This document shows positions 1 to 12,300 of a stretch of DNA of 64,000 nt, piece by piece. Source of the DNA: Entophlyctis helioformis (lineage: Eukaryota > Chytridiomycota > Chytridiomycetes > Chytridiales > Chytriomycetaceae). The translations under genes and the position numbers were made by a program. The stretch lies in assembly GCA_025526915.1 (NCBI GenBank), contig JAHLKH010000027.1, forward strand, positions 62,001-126,000, given 5' to 3'. Each line of letters opens with the position of its first letter. Within the stretch, counting starts at the first letter, position 1. The notes beneath the pieces were generated by a model. The model had not been told where the DNA came from, searched no databases, and saw only the letters and a program-made list of their open reading frames with translations.

Positions 1-1664
1 TCATCGCTGCGAAGTCCGATCATCCAGTAAACGGGGATGGCGAGGATGAGCGTCGTCACAAACACGATCGGCAGCATCGAGATCCACTTGGCGATGTAGG
101 CTGAGAACGCGCGGTATGTGCCGGCTGCACGCTCGCGCTTGATGATGGGTCGCTCGAGAGGAACAGTCGCAATGGTTGCGACGATAATTGACATCGTCGA
201 GTCGATGGCCATGAAGAACAGCACGCCGATCTTGTTCTGTGTGCCGGCAAAGTCATTGCCCGACTTGAAGAAGATGAAGCCAAGAAGGAGCTGTCGGTAT
301 TGGATGGATTGGATTGAAGATCATGAGTGGTCAGCATCCGGTCTGGTTGGTTGATTGGCTGGTTGATGGGTTGAGCAACAGCGCCGTTCATGCACATACC
401 ATGATGATGACTGCCTTGGCAATGTGCGCGACAAAGGTCGGGATATCACGGACAACGTCAACCATGTTGCGTCTGAGCAGGACGATGAACTCGGTCATGA
501 ACGATGTGTTGAAGCTGCCCATGGTGGACGAGTCTGAGGCAGCCAACGAAGACGTGGTCGTTCTCACAGAGCCGTTAAGCGTGAGATCGTCACTGTTCTC
601 GATCGCGAGCCATGCCGTGTGGAACTTGTCAATGCGAACAAGCGACTCTTCGCGCAGCTTGTCGGTGCGCTGGTCGAGCGTCGTGATGTCGAGGAAGAAG
701 TCGGACGGGTTGGTCTTGTCTGGCAGCGAGTATCCGAGCGACTCAAAGTGTGCAAGCGCGTCGCGGGTCGGACCGAGCCACAGCGTGCGGCCAGCACTGA
801 GCAGCACGACCTTGTCGAACAGATCGAGAATGTCCGTGCGCGGCTGGTGGATGGTCATGAGCACGATCTTGTCCTGCTTGACGGCCAGCCGCTTGATGGT
901 GTCGATGATGTTGAATGCCGTGAAGGCGTCCAGACCCGACGTCGGCTCGTCGAGGAACAGAATCTGCGGGTCGGTGACCATCTCGATGCCGATCGACACA
1001 CGCTTGCGCTCGCCTCCCGAGATGCCGCGGTTCTCAGTGTCGCCGATGCGGGTGCTGCGGCAGTTGTTGAGGCCGAGGTCCATGATGATGTCGTTGACGC
1101 GGCGGGTCTTCTCGGCCTTGGGCATGGACTCGGGCAGACGCAGCATGGCCGAGTACGTGAGCGTCTCTTCGACCGAGAGCGTCTTGAACATGAGATCGTC
1201 CTGCTCGACGTATGCGCACTGAGACTGCCAGGTGGACGGGTTGCGTGGCGAGCCGTTGACAAGCACGTCGCCAGACAGATCGCCAGGACCGATGCGGCCG
1301 GCAAGGACGTTGAGCAGCGTGGACTTGCCAGCGCCTGATGCACGAGCGATGGATGAAGCAGGGCAGAGTGTCAGACACGAAGGGCAATATCCCAACGCCA
1401 GAGGCGAACGACGATGTGAATGCGAATGAGCATGGCGGGGACTTGCCTGAGCCGCCCATGATGGCGACGACCTCGCCAGCCTGGACAGATCCGTTCATGC
1501 TGTGCAGCAGCTGGCGCTGCTTCTTGTCGGCGACCTCACGGTGAACGACACGTTTCGCCACTCGAGGCACGGCCTGGGCTCTTGATGTAGTCGACGGGAA
1601 CGTGCGGCTTGCCGGTCGTGTCGCGCACGACAATGACGGCCGTATCTTGCGTGGTGGTTGCCAT
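1..1664 (-). CDS. ABCG (WBC) half-transporter, copy 1, 3' end beyond the window
   Basis: ATP-driven membrane exporter of the ABCG/White family, substrate unknown. Reading leftward: exon 1 1447-1664, a GC-AG intron, exon 2 400-1334, intron 291-399, exon 3 from 290 off the left edge. Exon 2 carries the nucleotide-binding domain with Walker A completed across the first intron (GGSGAGKST), signature ISGGERKRVS and Walker B ILFLDEPTSGLD; exon 3 starts the membrane domain. Nearly identical to the copy at 15452-17568 but in opposite orientation. Relative to that copy, exon 1 lacks one base near 1583 and one near 1552, which break the frame; these are either real mutations or assembly errors. The start ATG at 1664 is set by alignment with the intact copy. 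Confidence 0.88.
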
Positions 1665-1720
1665 GGCAGTGGGTCTTATCGGATGTTGGTGCGGCTGCCA
1701 TGACGGGAATGCCCCACTTC

Positions 1721-1750
1721 TTATACTCGCATGCACTGCCGTTGCCGGAC
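1721..1750 (-). promoter_or_regulatory. TATA box and conserved upstream element of ABCG copy 1
   Basis: On the minus strand a GTATAAGAAG box lies about 60 bp before the ATG and is preceded by CGGCAGTGCATGC. The same arrangement stands upstream of the other two ABCG copies, so it is probably the core promoter. Confidence 0.55.
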
Positions 1751-2030
1751 AGCACCGCACGCTTGCCGCAATCTCGTCCGCCCATATCTATCCTTATCGA
1801 CCTGACACTGCCTTTGGCACTGCCCTGTGACACTGCCCTGAGCACTGTCGAAACTGCCGCCCCGCCATGGTTCTCGATGGCGCAGGCTCGACAGTGCGAG
1901 CCTCCTCCCCTCTCCCTGAGCCTCCTCACGCAGCCTGCCTTCGGCTGACTCACAGCGGTGTACAGTATCAATATGTCGTCATTCAGCTGCACGTTGCTTG
2001 TGCACCACCCGGCTTGTTCTGCCGCTGCTT

Positions 2031-2968
2031 ATGCTTTCAGGACGTGACAGACAGCCTTGTGATACACACCATGGCATCCTGCGCATGGTCCAAGTCACGA
2101 TACAGTCAGCCTCGACACTGATGAAGGCTGCGTCAGCACTGGTGGCCTTGTCTGCGGAGATTGACGTCTCACTGCCAAGCAGCGTCGCTCTGCTCAAGAC
2201 TGCGACGGCGTTCCTGGGCACAGCCGATCTGCAGCAACTCTTGCGTGTCTGTGAGACGCTGCGTCCTCTGGAAGCCGGCGGCGACCAGAATGCCGCCATG
2301 GACGTCAATGTGGATGGCGATGACAGCGACGTTGATGCCATCTTTGCCATGCCACGCGTGCCGCATGGTGTCGCATACCGCCATGCGATGCTTCGGCTGC
2401 TGGGCATTGCTGGCAGCGCTGTAGCAGTGTCGTCGGGACAGACGCAAGCACAGCACGCTGCCTTTGTGGGTCAGCTGCGCGACATGCATGCCTGGATCCG
2501 CCGCACGCAGGCATCAGGCGACAGCCGGACGGCCAGCGCAGCCATCGAGCCGCTCGTGCAGTGGATCGTGCGCACCTTCTTGGAAACAGCTCGGATCTGG
2601 TCGCATATCTCGTGTGTGAAGCCCCGTCTGCGCTGTGCGAGATCCTGAAGCTGCTGTTTGGATGCCACGACGCAGCTGCTGCTCCGCCGCGTCTGAGACA
2701 GCTGGCGCTGGCTGGCTTGCTGCTGATTGTGCGACACTGGACGACGACAGATGCAGGGCATTCGGCACAGTACAGGCTGGACGACTGGGCAACGGATCTG
2801 CTCGCTCGCATTCTGCCTCGGCTGGCACTATTCACGCCTGCCCCACGATCGCTGCTCCGATTGGCAGACAACGACGCAGACACTGCTGGGGACCACATGC
2901 AGTTGCCGCCGGCCTTTGAGGCCGTTGTGCTGGCGCTGGTGCACGGCGATCCGATGACGGTGCTGTGA
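2031..2968 (+). CDS. unrecognised helical protein, one apparent frameshift
   Basis: I do not recognise this protein. From ATG 2031 (alternative ATG 2085) it reads as an Ala/Leu-rich, mostly helical protein with an acidic insert (DVNVDGDDSDVDA). Near 2575 the frame changes by one base, after which the sequence again looks helical (LVAYLVCEAPSALCEILKLL) and ends at the TGA at 2966-2968. Base composition matches the neighbouring genes. A stacked-helix (HEAT/ARM-like) fold is possible but unproven. The next fragment starts exactly where this frame stops, so the two could belong to one gene joined by an intron I cannot place. Confidence 0.4.
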
Positions 2969-3318
2969 GCAGTGCCAAGCCCCAGACGCCACACCCGCTC
3001 CCGCTCATCCAAGTGTGCAAGAAAGATCTCGGCGACCTGATCGCTTTCCTCATGAGTGAGCCGCACCGTCTGCAGGCACCGCACATGCCGGCATCGCTCG
3101 ACGGCCGGTCGATCATCGTGTCGTGGTCGCACCAGCAGCTGCCTGCGATTGCGCGCTATCTTGGTGCTCCGTGCGAGCTCGTGCCGGACAAGTGGCAAGG
3201 GCCGCGGTTTGACGTCACGTGGGTGGTTGAGATGGACGAGGGGCAGGAGCCGACGTTCAGGCAGATGCCGCAGCGGCTGCTGTACGGCGACGGCGATGAC
3301 GTGATTGCAGTCAAGTGA
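2965..3318 (+). CDS. C-terminal fragment resembling histidine-phosphatase (PGAM-like) proteins
   Basis: The 118-codon stretch contains IIVSWSHQQLPAIARYLGAP, then DKWQGPRFDVTWVVEMD. This resembles the last third of histidine-phosphatase superfamily proteins, where a conserved His sits in a 'SWSHQQIPxLA' type segment and a 'W...FDxxW' segment follows. The N-terminal RHG motif of that family is not visible upstream in any frame, so this is either the last exon of a gene whose 5' exons I could not recognise, or a 5'-truncated remnant. No good start codon; the stop is the TGA at 3316-3318. Confidence 0.4.
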   Translation: MSSAKPQTPHPLPLIQVCKKDLGDLIAFLMSEPHRLQAPHMPASLDGRSIIVSWSHQQLPAIARYLGAPCELVPDKWQGPRFDVTWVVEMDEGQEPTFRQMPQRLLYGDGDDVIAVK

Positions 3319-4544
3319 GCGTGCGAGTGTGTGTGTGGCTGTGGCTGTGAGCGTGTCTGTTGTGAGTGCAGCACTGGCAGAGTAAACTGTCCCAGTCGAT
3401 CGATCCATCAATGCACTTGTTCATTCACACTGCGTGTTGCATTACATGATGCGTTGCTAGCATGCAGGCTTGTCTGCGTGCTTGCATGGCAGCCCATTCA
3501 GTCGACATTCCAGCAGAGCGCAGTCCTTGCTGCTGTGGCATCCACGAGCGTGTCTGTCTGCCTTGCCTGCCTTGTCTGCCTTGCCAGCCTTGCCTGCCAA
3601 ACACAGCCAACTGCTTCACAAGCCAATCTCAGACATCCGCGCGCAGTGTCAAAACCGTGCGATCCAGCCAGCCGTCCATTCTCTCCCACCATCCACTTGT
3701 CACAGCGCAGATGAACAACTCTGAGATTCCTGCTGCTATTTGGACCGCTGAGGCGTCCTCCAGCGTGACAAGCACGTGGTTTGCTGCCATGATGCTCGTG
3801 TGGCTTGTGAGTGCTGGCTGCGTGCTGCGTGCTGCTGGCTGTGTCCAGATATCCCGCGTGGTTGCGTGCCATATGCCGCTGTGTGTGCCAGATGCCATTG
3901 CAGACTGTACAGTCTCGGCAGTCTGGAGGGCCGCGCCAGCAGGCTGCGCGTTGCTGCAGTCTTCGTGATGAGCAAGCCAGACTGCTCGTGAGTGTGCGGC
4001 TGTTGGCGGTCTCTCTGCCAGTCGTCAGTGTCCTGCATTGCCTTGTCTGTACCTCTGCAGCAGTCGCCCTCCGCCTTGCTGCTGCTTGTCGCCATGCTGC
4101 CGTTGCTCGCAGCCATCCAGATGCGGCGACGTGCTTTCTGCTGCTGGCATGGCAGAGCCGATGTCCGCAATGTCGGACTGGCTGAATGCCGAGCGGAATG
4201 CGCCGTGCTGCTTTGGCGTCGCTGGGCTGGGCTGGCGGCACACACGGCGCATGCGGTTGGCTGCTTGTGGATGCGGTGGGCGATGCTGTTGGTGTCGCAC
4301 GTGCTGGTGTCCATGCGCATGCGGGCTGTGGCAGGCTGCTTGGATAGACGGCTCGCACCGACTGACGTCGTCTGCCTGCAGTTTGGCTGCTCGTGTGCTG
4401 CTGAGAATGCCGCGCTGTGGCTGTGGCTGTGGCGATTTCGCGCTGTGATGGCGCATCCTGTTGCTGACTGTTGGCATGCTGCTGCTCTCCACTACTGTTG
4501 CTGCAGCATGAGCAGGCTGCTACCGGGCACAAGGCCAGATACAC
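3319..4544. other. 1.2 kb without a supportable gene; possible 5' exons of the membrane kinase
   Basis: Low-complexity, CTGC/GCC-rich sequence. An ATG at 3711 opens a short hydrophobic reading (MNNSEIPAAIWTAEASS, then a membrane-like segment) with a GTGAGT donor right after it at about 3809, so the first exon of the downstream membrane kinase could lie here. I could not link it to the next exon in frame. Otherwise nothing is recognised on either strand. Confidence 0.3.
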
Positions 4545-7500
4545 CGCATCTCGCTTGGTGCTCCTGGCGTCGGTCGCAGCCGCCTTGCTCGTGGCCATCA
4601 GCATCTTGATCGCCTGGCCCAGCCGCCGCGTGCTGGATCGCAACGGCCGTAACCAACGAAGCCATTCACGGCATCAATGCACTCGCCAGCAGCCGTGTGC
4701 TGATGGCCTATGTCGCTTGGAAAGAGCGCAATACTCTGCAAAGGTTGGCCGTGCTTGGCTGGATCTGTCTGCAGAGCAAGCAATGATGCGGCCAATGCGA
4801 CACAGCACAGCACTGACTGCTACACAAACCGTACATCCACGGCCTGCCATGCCAGACTCGTCAGTCTCGCCGTGATCGTCGCGTCGTGGCTCGTCGCCGT
4901 CAGCAACGCGGTCCGTCGGCTGGTCGTCACCGTCGCGTGGGTCGCTTGCCTTGCAGCTGGCGCTGCTTGGCTCGGCGTGTTCGTGGCATGGCACGCCATC
5001 GGCATCGTCGCCTGTGGCTGTCTCGCTCTCGTCGCCCTTGCAGCCCTCTGGCTTGCTGCTGCTCGTCGGCTGCTTGCACGCATCGCTGCCCAGTCTCGCT
5101 GGCTGGCGGATCTCGCTATCGCTGTGCTGCCGTCGGTCGTCGGCGTCGTGGACGGCATCTGGACGAGCATCGCCGACGGCAGCAGCGACCGAGAAGACGC
5201 CGACGTCGACGCCGCGAGCGATGCTGGCAAGGTGAGCAGTCACACACACACACACCACACACACACACACACAGTCACAGCGGGAATGGTCTGGATCGAT
5301 GGCTGACTCTGGTTTGTATTCCTGAATCTCGTGCCGTCTGCCTGCCTGCCTGCTTGTCTGCCCGGCTCTGCGGCCACTCGCACCGTGCGGCAATGCGCTG
5401 CCTGCCGGCCGGCCGGCCTGTCTGCCTGCCTCCAACACCAAGACCACCGCTCCCACCCATGTCCCGCTCCTCGTCCGCCGCCTCGACAAGCGCAACCGCC
5501 GCAACAACCGCCGCAAGCACGAGCGCAAGCGTCGCTTCGAGGCCAAGCGCAACGCCAAGCAGAGCCTTCGAGCCAGACGCAGGAACGCCGCCGTCCAATC
5601 AAACGCCGCCAACCAAGTCACGTGGTCGGTCGCGTCGCTTTCCGTGTTCTGCTCGGTCGTTTTCAAGGCAGCCGTCGCCGTCGTCGTCGCCGTCGTCGCA
5701 TGGCTCGCTGCCTGCATCGTCATCGTCCAGCAGTGCGCTAGCGCCTGCCCGCCTCTCGCCACCGCCACCATCCACAGGATCGTCGACGATGCCGCCGTCC
5801 CCATCCCGCAGACACCAGGGGATGCCGGCCGACACAAGGCTGTCCTGGCGACCAAGAGACTCGCGCAGCATGAGCGCCATGTCCGTCATATCAAGGCAGC
5901 CATCCAGGCAAGACTCGACGCCGCGGCCAAGGCAAACGCCATGCCCAGCCGCGTCGAGCGCCTCAGAAGCCTAGCCCAGGCCGACGGACATGCGATCCAC
6001 GGCACGCCTTCCTCGCCTCCCTCGCCTCCCTCGTCTCCCTCGTTGATCTGTTCGTCGCCGTCTCTGCCGCACGCCTCGCCTATGCCATTGACAGTCTCGT
6101 CAGTGGCATCGTCGGCTTTGTCAGCATCATCGGTTTCCTCATTGGTTGTCTCGTCTGCCGCCTCTGTCCAGCCGCCACTGTCATCGCCTTCTGCCGCGCC
6201 AGGATCGCTCGGCCATGCCCATCTCGGTGCCAGCGCGTCACAGCCGCCGAACGTCCCAAAGGCGTTCGTGCTCTCGATCACGGGCATGCTCAATGGCTCG
6301 CCATCGCCATCCTCGCCCGCTGTGACTGTGGCTGCCAGCGCGTTGCTGCAGCCACACGTTCCGCCTGCCGCTGGTCTCACGGTCTCGGCCCTGCTGGTTG
6401 ACTCGCAGCCAGTGCTGCTGTCCCAGCCCGCTCCAATGGCGATCGACTCGCAGCCAGCACCAGCACCACCAGCAGCCGCACTGCCACCGCAGACACCGGC
6501 CGACGACCTGTTCTCGCGGCTGGTCTTTGTCAGGCTTCTTGGCGAAGGTGCGCAGGGCCAAGTGTCTCTGCACACCGAGGCAGGCACCAACCAACGCGTG
6601 AGTGCGCGGCAAGTGGATGTGCTGCTTGGATCCAAGATGCTGACGCTTGATGCTGGCATCCATGCTTGCTCTCATTCCCCACAGATTGCCGTCAAGAAGA
6701 TCAACCGCAACACGGGCACTGTACTCGAAAGGTACGCGCAAGTGGAGATGATGCTGGCTCAGCTGATCCAGCACCAGCACATCGTCGCGTTCAAGGCTGT
6801 GCGCGTTGAGGCGGACCACGTCTTGATCGCCATGGACTGCGTGGACGGGCCTCGCTTTGGCGGCACGCTGGCCGGCTTCCTCGGCGTGTTCCAGGGGCGG
6901 TTCACGCCGCAAGGTGCCGCCGACTGCCGCCACATCTTCCGGCAGTTGGCGTCAGCAGTCAAGTATCTGCACGAGGTAGGCTGCGATCCATGCGCTCTTG
7001 TGCACCGGCAATGGTCCACAGTGGTTGTTGTTGCTGACTCTTTGGCTGCCGTGCTTGAACAACAGAACGGCATCTACCACCGCGACATCAAGCCTGGCAA
7101 CATTCTGATGAATGATGCCGGCGATGTCTTCCTCGCGGACTTTGGGCTCGCCGAGGAGTATGTCCCATGGCAGCTCACACGCGTTGCTGTGGCACATGGG
7201 TAAGTAGCCGCTTGCACATGCACCATGTAGCCATGATCTGCATCCCTGATAGTCATTGCATCGTCATCCATGCACACAACCTCGTCAACAGCACGCCTGG
7301 CTACATGGCACCAGAAATGGTCGCCCTGGAGGAGCACGTCGGCCCAGAGCTTGATATCTGGAGCATGGGCGTCGTGCTCCACGAACTGGTGTTCGGCGTC
7401 CAGCCAGCCATCAACGCCAATGGAACGCTCGAGTTCCCAACAGCCACGGCTGCGGTCAGTCCTGGTATGTGATCTGGTCAGCGTGCTGATGATCGTCTTG

Positions 7501-7867
7501 CTGCTCCTGACTTGACAGTGGCTCACATTGCGATGGCTGTTGGCTGACGCGACTGCTGCAACAGGCGTCAAGGATCTGATCCGCAAGATGCTGACGGTGG
7601 ACAGGCTGGCACGTCCATCCATCGTGCAGGTCATGAGCCACTCGTGAGTCACCATGTCTGCATGCCTGTCTCTCATGCTCATCAACCCAATGCTCCATTT
7701 GAGCCTGCAGCGACTGACTGCGGGCTGATCTCTGCAGATGGTTGACTGGAGTCCCGCTGATCACCACGGTGCACCGGGACTCGGCAATGGCACGGCGGAT
7801 CATGCACAAGCTCCAGCACCCGACAGTGGCTGGAGCTGCCAAGTCGGCCAAGGTCGCCAAGCAGTAA
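4545..7867 (+). CDS. multi-pass membrane Ser/Thr protein kinase
   Basis: The N-terminal part has several hydrophobic segments (4545-4620, 4856-5160, 5640-5730), one before and one after a strongly basic stretch (RRLDKRNRRNNRRKHERKRR). A long Ser/Pro-rich linker follows, then a kinase domain. Supported introns: 5232-5442 (with a CA repeat), 6598-6684, 6976-7065, 7158-7291, 7465-7564 and 7644-7737; all keep frame. Kinase motifs: GEGAQGQV (glycine loop), IAVKKI (catalytic Lys), YHRDIKPGNIL, ADFGLAE, TPGYMAPEM and a C-terminal HSWLTGVP; stop TAA at 7865-7867. The 5' end is uncertain and one base seems missing near 4630. A kinase with this many N-terminal membrane spans is unusual; it probably sits on an internal membrane with its catalytic domain in the cytosol. 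Confidence 0.7.
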
Positions 7868-8235
7868 GCAGATTGCAACGTGTTTCTGCAGTGCTGGTCG
7901 GCAATGGTGACTCTGACACAATGTGCGAGGACAGTCTCACGACAGCCACAAAGCACGCGGCTGGCCGCAAGCTGTGGGTCGCCGTGCTTCAGATGGACAA
8001 GAGGATGCGAGTGCTGTGACTGGCTGTTGATTGTGATCCACAAGACTGCGAGCTGACTCGTGGCCGCATCCAACAGCGTGTCTTCCTAGACTTGCCCGCT
8101 CGCCTTTCTCATCTTGGCCATTTCTTGGATTCAGTGGTTTACAACCGAATAGTAATGCTTGAATCGTAATGCCTTGCTGATTCATTGTGTGCATGCCGGT
8201 CATGCCACGCTTCGCAGCTGGTCTGAGGATGGCTG

Positions 8236-8483
8236 GTGAAAGCGACGGTTGGGCAATCCAGCCGCCGACAGCAGGATACACAAGCACAGCAGCTGCATAT
8301 CCTGACAAGCGAGACTCGGCAGCTGCGTAGCGATCGTCGCGTGCTTCTGGACCGACTGGCCAAGGCCGAGCTGCCACGACCCACGCGCGATGCTGCAACC
8401 ACCACCGGTCCGATCCTGCAAGGCGTGACAGATCCACAAGCGTCCCATCCAGCCATCCAGCTGCCACAACCATCATCGTCATT

Positions 8484-8516
<33 letters not shown>

Positions 8517-8850
8517 ATTGCCGAATGGACAGTGGCAAGTGCAAGTGCAAGTGCAAGTGCACGAACAGCAACGGGTCCAAGTAGATGCAGGTAATGTCCA
8601 AGAAGTGGCTGGCAGACGTGGCGTACATTGCAGAGTTGCTGTGCAGCTGGCGACTGCAGATACAAGCGTGCAAGGACTGGCTGACACTGGCGATGTGGCC
8701 GCATCGATCGCTGCAGACACTGCAGACACTGGCAGTGCTGCCGTGGCTGCAGACGCTGCCAGCACGGCGCATCCAGTCGCTCTGCTCGATCAGCTGCAGC
8801 GGCTCGAGCGGCTGTCGGTGTCGCTGTTGCGGTTGAATGCGCCTGAATGA
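8236..8850 (+). CDS. hypothetical heptad-rich, poly-Ser protein
   Basis: Open frame with a leucine-heptad start ([20 protein letters not shown]), a run of Ser encoded by a TCG/TCA repeat at about 8475-8520, a GTGCAA repeat giving alternating Val-Gln, and a second Leu-rich end ([18 protein letters not shown]) before the TGA at 8848-8850. No in-frame ATG is obvious at the 5' end; an out-of-frame ATG at 8229 could be the real start if an intron follows. Convergent with DPH3. No family recognised, and it may not be a gene. Confidence 0.3.
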
Positions 8851-8921
8851 ACGACTCGCCGGCGAGCCAGCCAGCCAGCCAGTTGGCGTTGGAGGGGCAG
8901 GGGGCGGTGGGCGGTGGGCGG

Positions 8922-9232
8922 TCAGCATGCGATTGCCGACAGCACAACCGTCTCGCCGTCGCCGTCCTGGAAGTCGTCTGGGTCGTACACCACTCTGCAC
9001 AGCAGCCAGTCAGCCGGTCAGCCAGCCAGCCAACGCAACAACAACAGCCAAAGCGGCGGACGCACTTGAGAATCAGCGAGCAGGACGGGCAGGTGGCCAC
9101 CTCGTCGCCGGCAGCAAGGTCTGCCCGAGTAATCTGGAACTTGTCGCCGCACGGACAGGGATAGTAGTACGTCTCTGTGTCGGCATCGTAGTCCATGTCT
9201 TCGATCTCGACCTCGTCGTAGAAGGACGTCAT
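8922..9232 (-). CDS. DPH3: diphthamide biosynthesis protein 3 (DPH3/KTI11), CSL zinc finger
   Basis: Small iron/zinc protein that donates electrons to the Dph1-Dph2 radical enzyme in diphthamide synthesis on eEF2 and also serves Elongator-dependent tRNA modification. Exon 1 9066-9232 begins [16 protein letters not shown] and carries the CPCGDKF and CPSCSLIL motifs, giving the four metal-binding cysteines. A 71-bp intron (8995-9065) is followed by exon 2 8922-8994, which completes the canonical tail (VYDPDDFQ). The product is 79 residues, the usual size for DPH3. Divergent from NCBP1, whose ATG is only 101 bp away, so the two probably share a promoter region. Confidence 0.95.
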
Positions 9233-9333
9233 GGCTGCTGCTGCTGTCGATGTTGCTGGTGTCGCTGATGACCGGCTCGCAGTTGTTGAAAGAGTCGAAA
9301 AAGTCGGATTGTGGTACTTTGCTCGATAACGCA

Positions 9334-12300
9334 ATGGGCGATTACAACAGTGCGTCGAGCAAGACAGGACATGCGATGCTGGACACTTGCGCAGTCGCTG
9401 ACGCTCACTGCTGCGTGGCTCGGTGTGATGGCTTGTGTCTCAACAGGACGCTCGTACGGCGGCGGCGGTCGCTACAGCAGTGGCTACGGAGGCAGCGACA
9501 GCTACAGCAGCGGCGGGTATGGCCGCGACTCAGACAACTACGGACGCAGCCGAGGATACCGCGGAGGCGGTCGCGGCGATGGACCGGGATACGTCGAGGG
9601 CCGGCCGGCGCTTGCGTCCATGACGGCCGACGAGCAGGCGACCAGCCGCATCGTGTCTATCCTGTTTACGCTGGGCGAGCAGGTGTGTGTGCGAGCCTGT
9701 GTGCCTGTGCCGTGCTGCACGACGTCGCTTGAACGCCGTGATCTGCCGTGTCCGGCTTGCACGACCGGGCTGGCTGCCGCTTGTCGCTGGCTGCCGCCCA
9801 TCGACTGACGCACTTTGCTCGCCGCGGCCACAGAGCTCGCTCAAGGCGGGCATCGAGGCCGACCTTCCCCGTCTCGAGAAGGAGTTTCTGGTCAACAAGG
9901 ACTTGTTCCTCGAGGCCTTCCGGATCTGGTATGCCGCCACGGCCCGATCCATGCGACAGCAGCCATGCACACTGACGCCTGCGACAGCCTGACACAGCTG
10001 CCCACAAAGTCGGGCGTGTTCGCCACGCTCACCGGTCTGCTCAACGTCCGCAACGCTGAGATCGCAAAGGCCATCGTCGATCATGCCACCAGCATCCTCA
10101 ACCAGGCGTTGCAGCAGTCGCACCTGCGCACCGTCAAGCTTGTTGTACGTACGCCGCCGACGCCCTCGTCCCTCTGTGTCGGGCATGCGGCCCACGATCA
10201 ATCTCAACCACGCACTCACCCAACCACCCGCTTGCCTCCCTTTGCTTGGGAATGGGCAGTTCCGCTTCTTTGCAGAGTGTGTCAGTGCCAATGTCATTCT
10301 GCCCCTGCAGCTCATGGATCTCCTCGACACGTTGCTGTCCGTCACGCTCGAGCCAGATGTCCGCCAGGAGCGATCCGACGCATTCGTCTTCATTGTGCTG
10401 GCCACTCTTCCTTGGGTACGTTCATCTCGTGGTCGTAGTACGTGTTGCCGGGCAGCCTAACCTTGTGTACATCGTCAGGCTGCGGCCCAACTTCGCGAAA
10501 GAGCCCCAGAGCACCTGGAGCGCATCATCACCGGCATGAGCAGCTACTTTGCTATCCGCAAGTCGCGCGAATCCATCACTGGCCTCGCAACGGCCATGGA
10601 CGCCATGACCATGTACCGCTCAACGTCAGACGACCCATACCGCCAGGTCGACAAGCTTGAGCTGCTCTGGACGCAGGTGCAAGGCATGCGCGCCACGAAC
10701 TGGGATGCGCGTATCCTTGTCCGTCCACACGAGCTGTTTGAGACGACTCTCAGCCAGGGATTGCAGCATGAGCTGCCGCCCGTCTCTGTGCCGTCCAGCC
10801 TGACGTCCGTCAAGTTCAACTATCAGCCCAAGGTGTGGATCTTTGACGACAGCCTCCTCTCTGGCGAGAGACAGGTTGGCCACCTTCCGCAGACAACGGA
10901 CATTGCCCGCTTCATTCTGGACGACGTAGCCACCGACATTGTGCGCGTCTTCCAGCTCAACCACACGGAAGCCACAGCCCTGCTTCTCCGTCTCGACACC
11001 CATTTCGACCTTGACTATCTCGCTGACAACGGATACATTGTCAACGAGACGGTCATTGAAGTCATCTTCGCCGAGCTGCTCCGCCTGCCCAAGAGCCAGG
11101 AGCGGTTTGTGTACTATGCCACGCTCATCATCGACCTGTGCAAGGAGCGCCGCGACACTGTGCCCAGCATTCTGGGACGCTGCATTCGCACGCTGTTCTC
11201 GCGGCTCGACAGCCCCGCCGGCCTGGGATACGGCATGGACGTGGAGGGCATCCGGCGGCTGTCTGATTGGTTTGCACAGCATCTGAGCAACTTTGGATAT
11301 GTGTGGAAATGGACAGAATGGTGAGCTATGCCGGCCTGAATGGTTTGCTGCTGGTGACACGTGCTGGAGATCTGACCATGGGCATGTGAACCGGATCGTA
11401 TGCAGGGAGCATGTGCTGGAGGCCGATCCCAACTCTGCACAGTTTGTGTTTGTGCGCGAGACGCTCGAACGATGCATTCGCCTGTCGTACTGGGATCGCA
11501 TCAAGGGTGTGATTCCCGAGGTGTTTGAGAAGCACGAGGGCATCTTCCCAGCTGCGCCTCCCTCGTTTTCGTTCAAGTACGAGTCGGCCGAGACTGCGGG
11601 CGGTACGCTCTCGTCGCATTGTCATTTGCCATGCCATCCGCACATGCCCATGCTAATGTGCCTTGCCTTCATCCTTGGCAGATGACGGGCTCTTCCGCTT
11701 GGTGGCGCCGCTTAGCAAGGCAATCACACAGCGCGCGGATGCAGAGCATGTCGAAGACCTTCTTGCCAAACTGCAGCAGTATGTTGCAGGCCAGACAATC
11801 GACATTGACGGCGAGCCAATGACTATCGATATGGCGAGTGCCGAGCCCGAGACGATTGCGCGCGAAGCCCTGATGCAGTGCATCATGCTGCAAGGCAGCA
11901 AGAGTTTCTCGCACATCCTCAATGTCATGGAAAGATACCTCCCGCTCCTTCAAAAGTGGAACGCAACGTCCGAAGCCCGCATCCACACGATCCAGATTGC
12001 AGCCGACTTCTGGGCCAACAACTCGCAGTTTATCGAGATCATTCTCGACAAGCTCACCAACTACCGCATTGTCGACCCCAAGTCGATCCTCAACTGGATC
12101 TGCCAGCCGGCTGTCCTGGATCCCCGATTCTCGCGCTTTTTCCTGTGGACCATTGTGCGCAACACGCTCATCAAGGTCAACCTCAAGGTTGCGCAGATCT
12201 CTGCCAAGCTCGAGGCGGCCAAGCTCGAGGCCAAGTCGTTTTCAGAGATGACTGGTATGTGGCCGTGCACGTTTGTGGTTGTGATGCAACGCACTTTTAT

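Noticed and set aside
4674..5855. Long open frame on the minus strand opposite the membrane kinase
   Set aside because: Its composition is the antisense of the hydrophobic and basic exons; the plus strand has splice-consistent exons leading into a real kinase domain.
7937..9334. 465-codon minus-strand frame containing DPH3
   Set aside because: Only the 9066-9232 part is DPH3; the rest is intron and antisense low complexity. The spliced two-exon model gives the correct family length.
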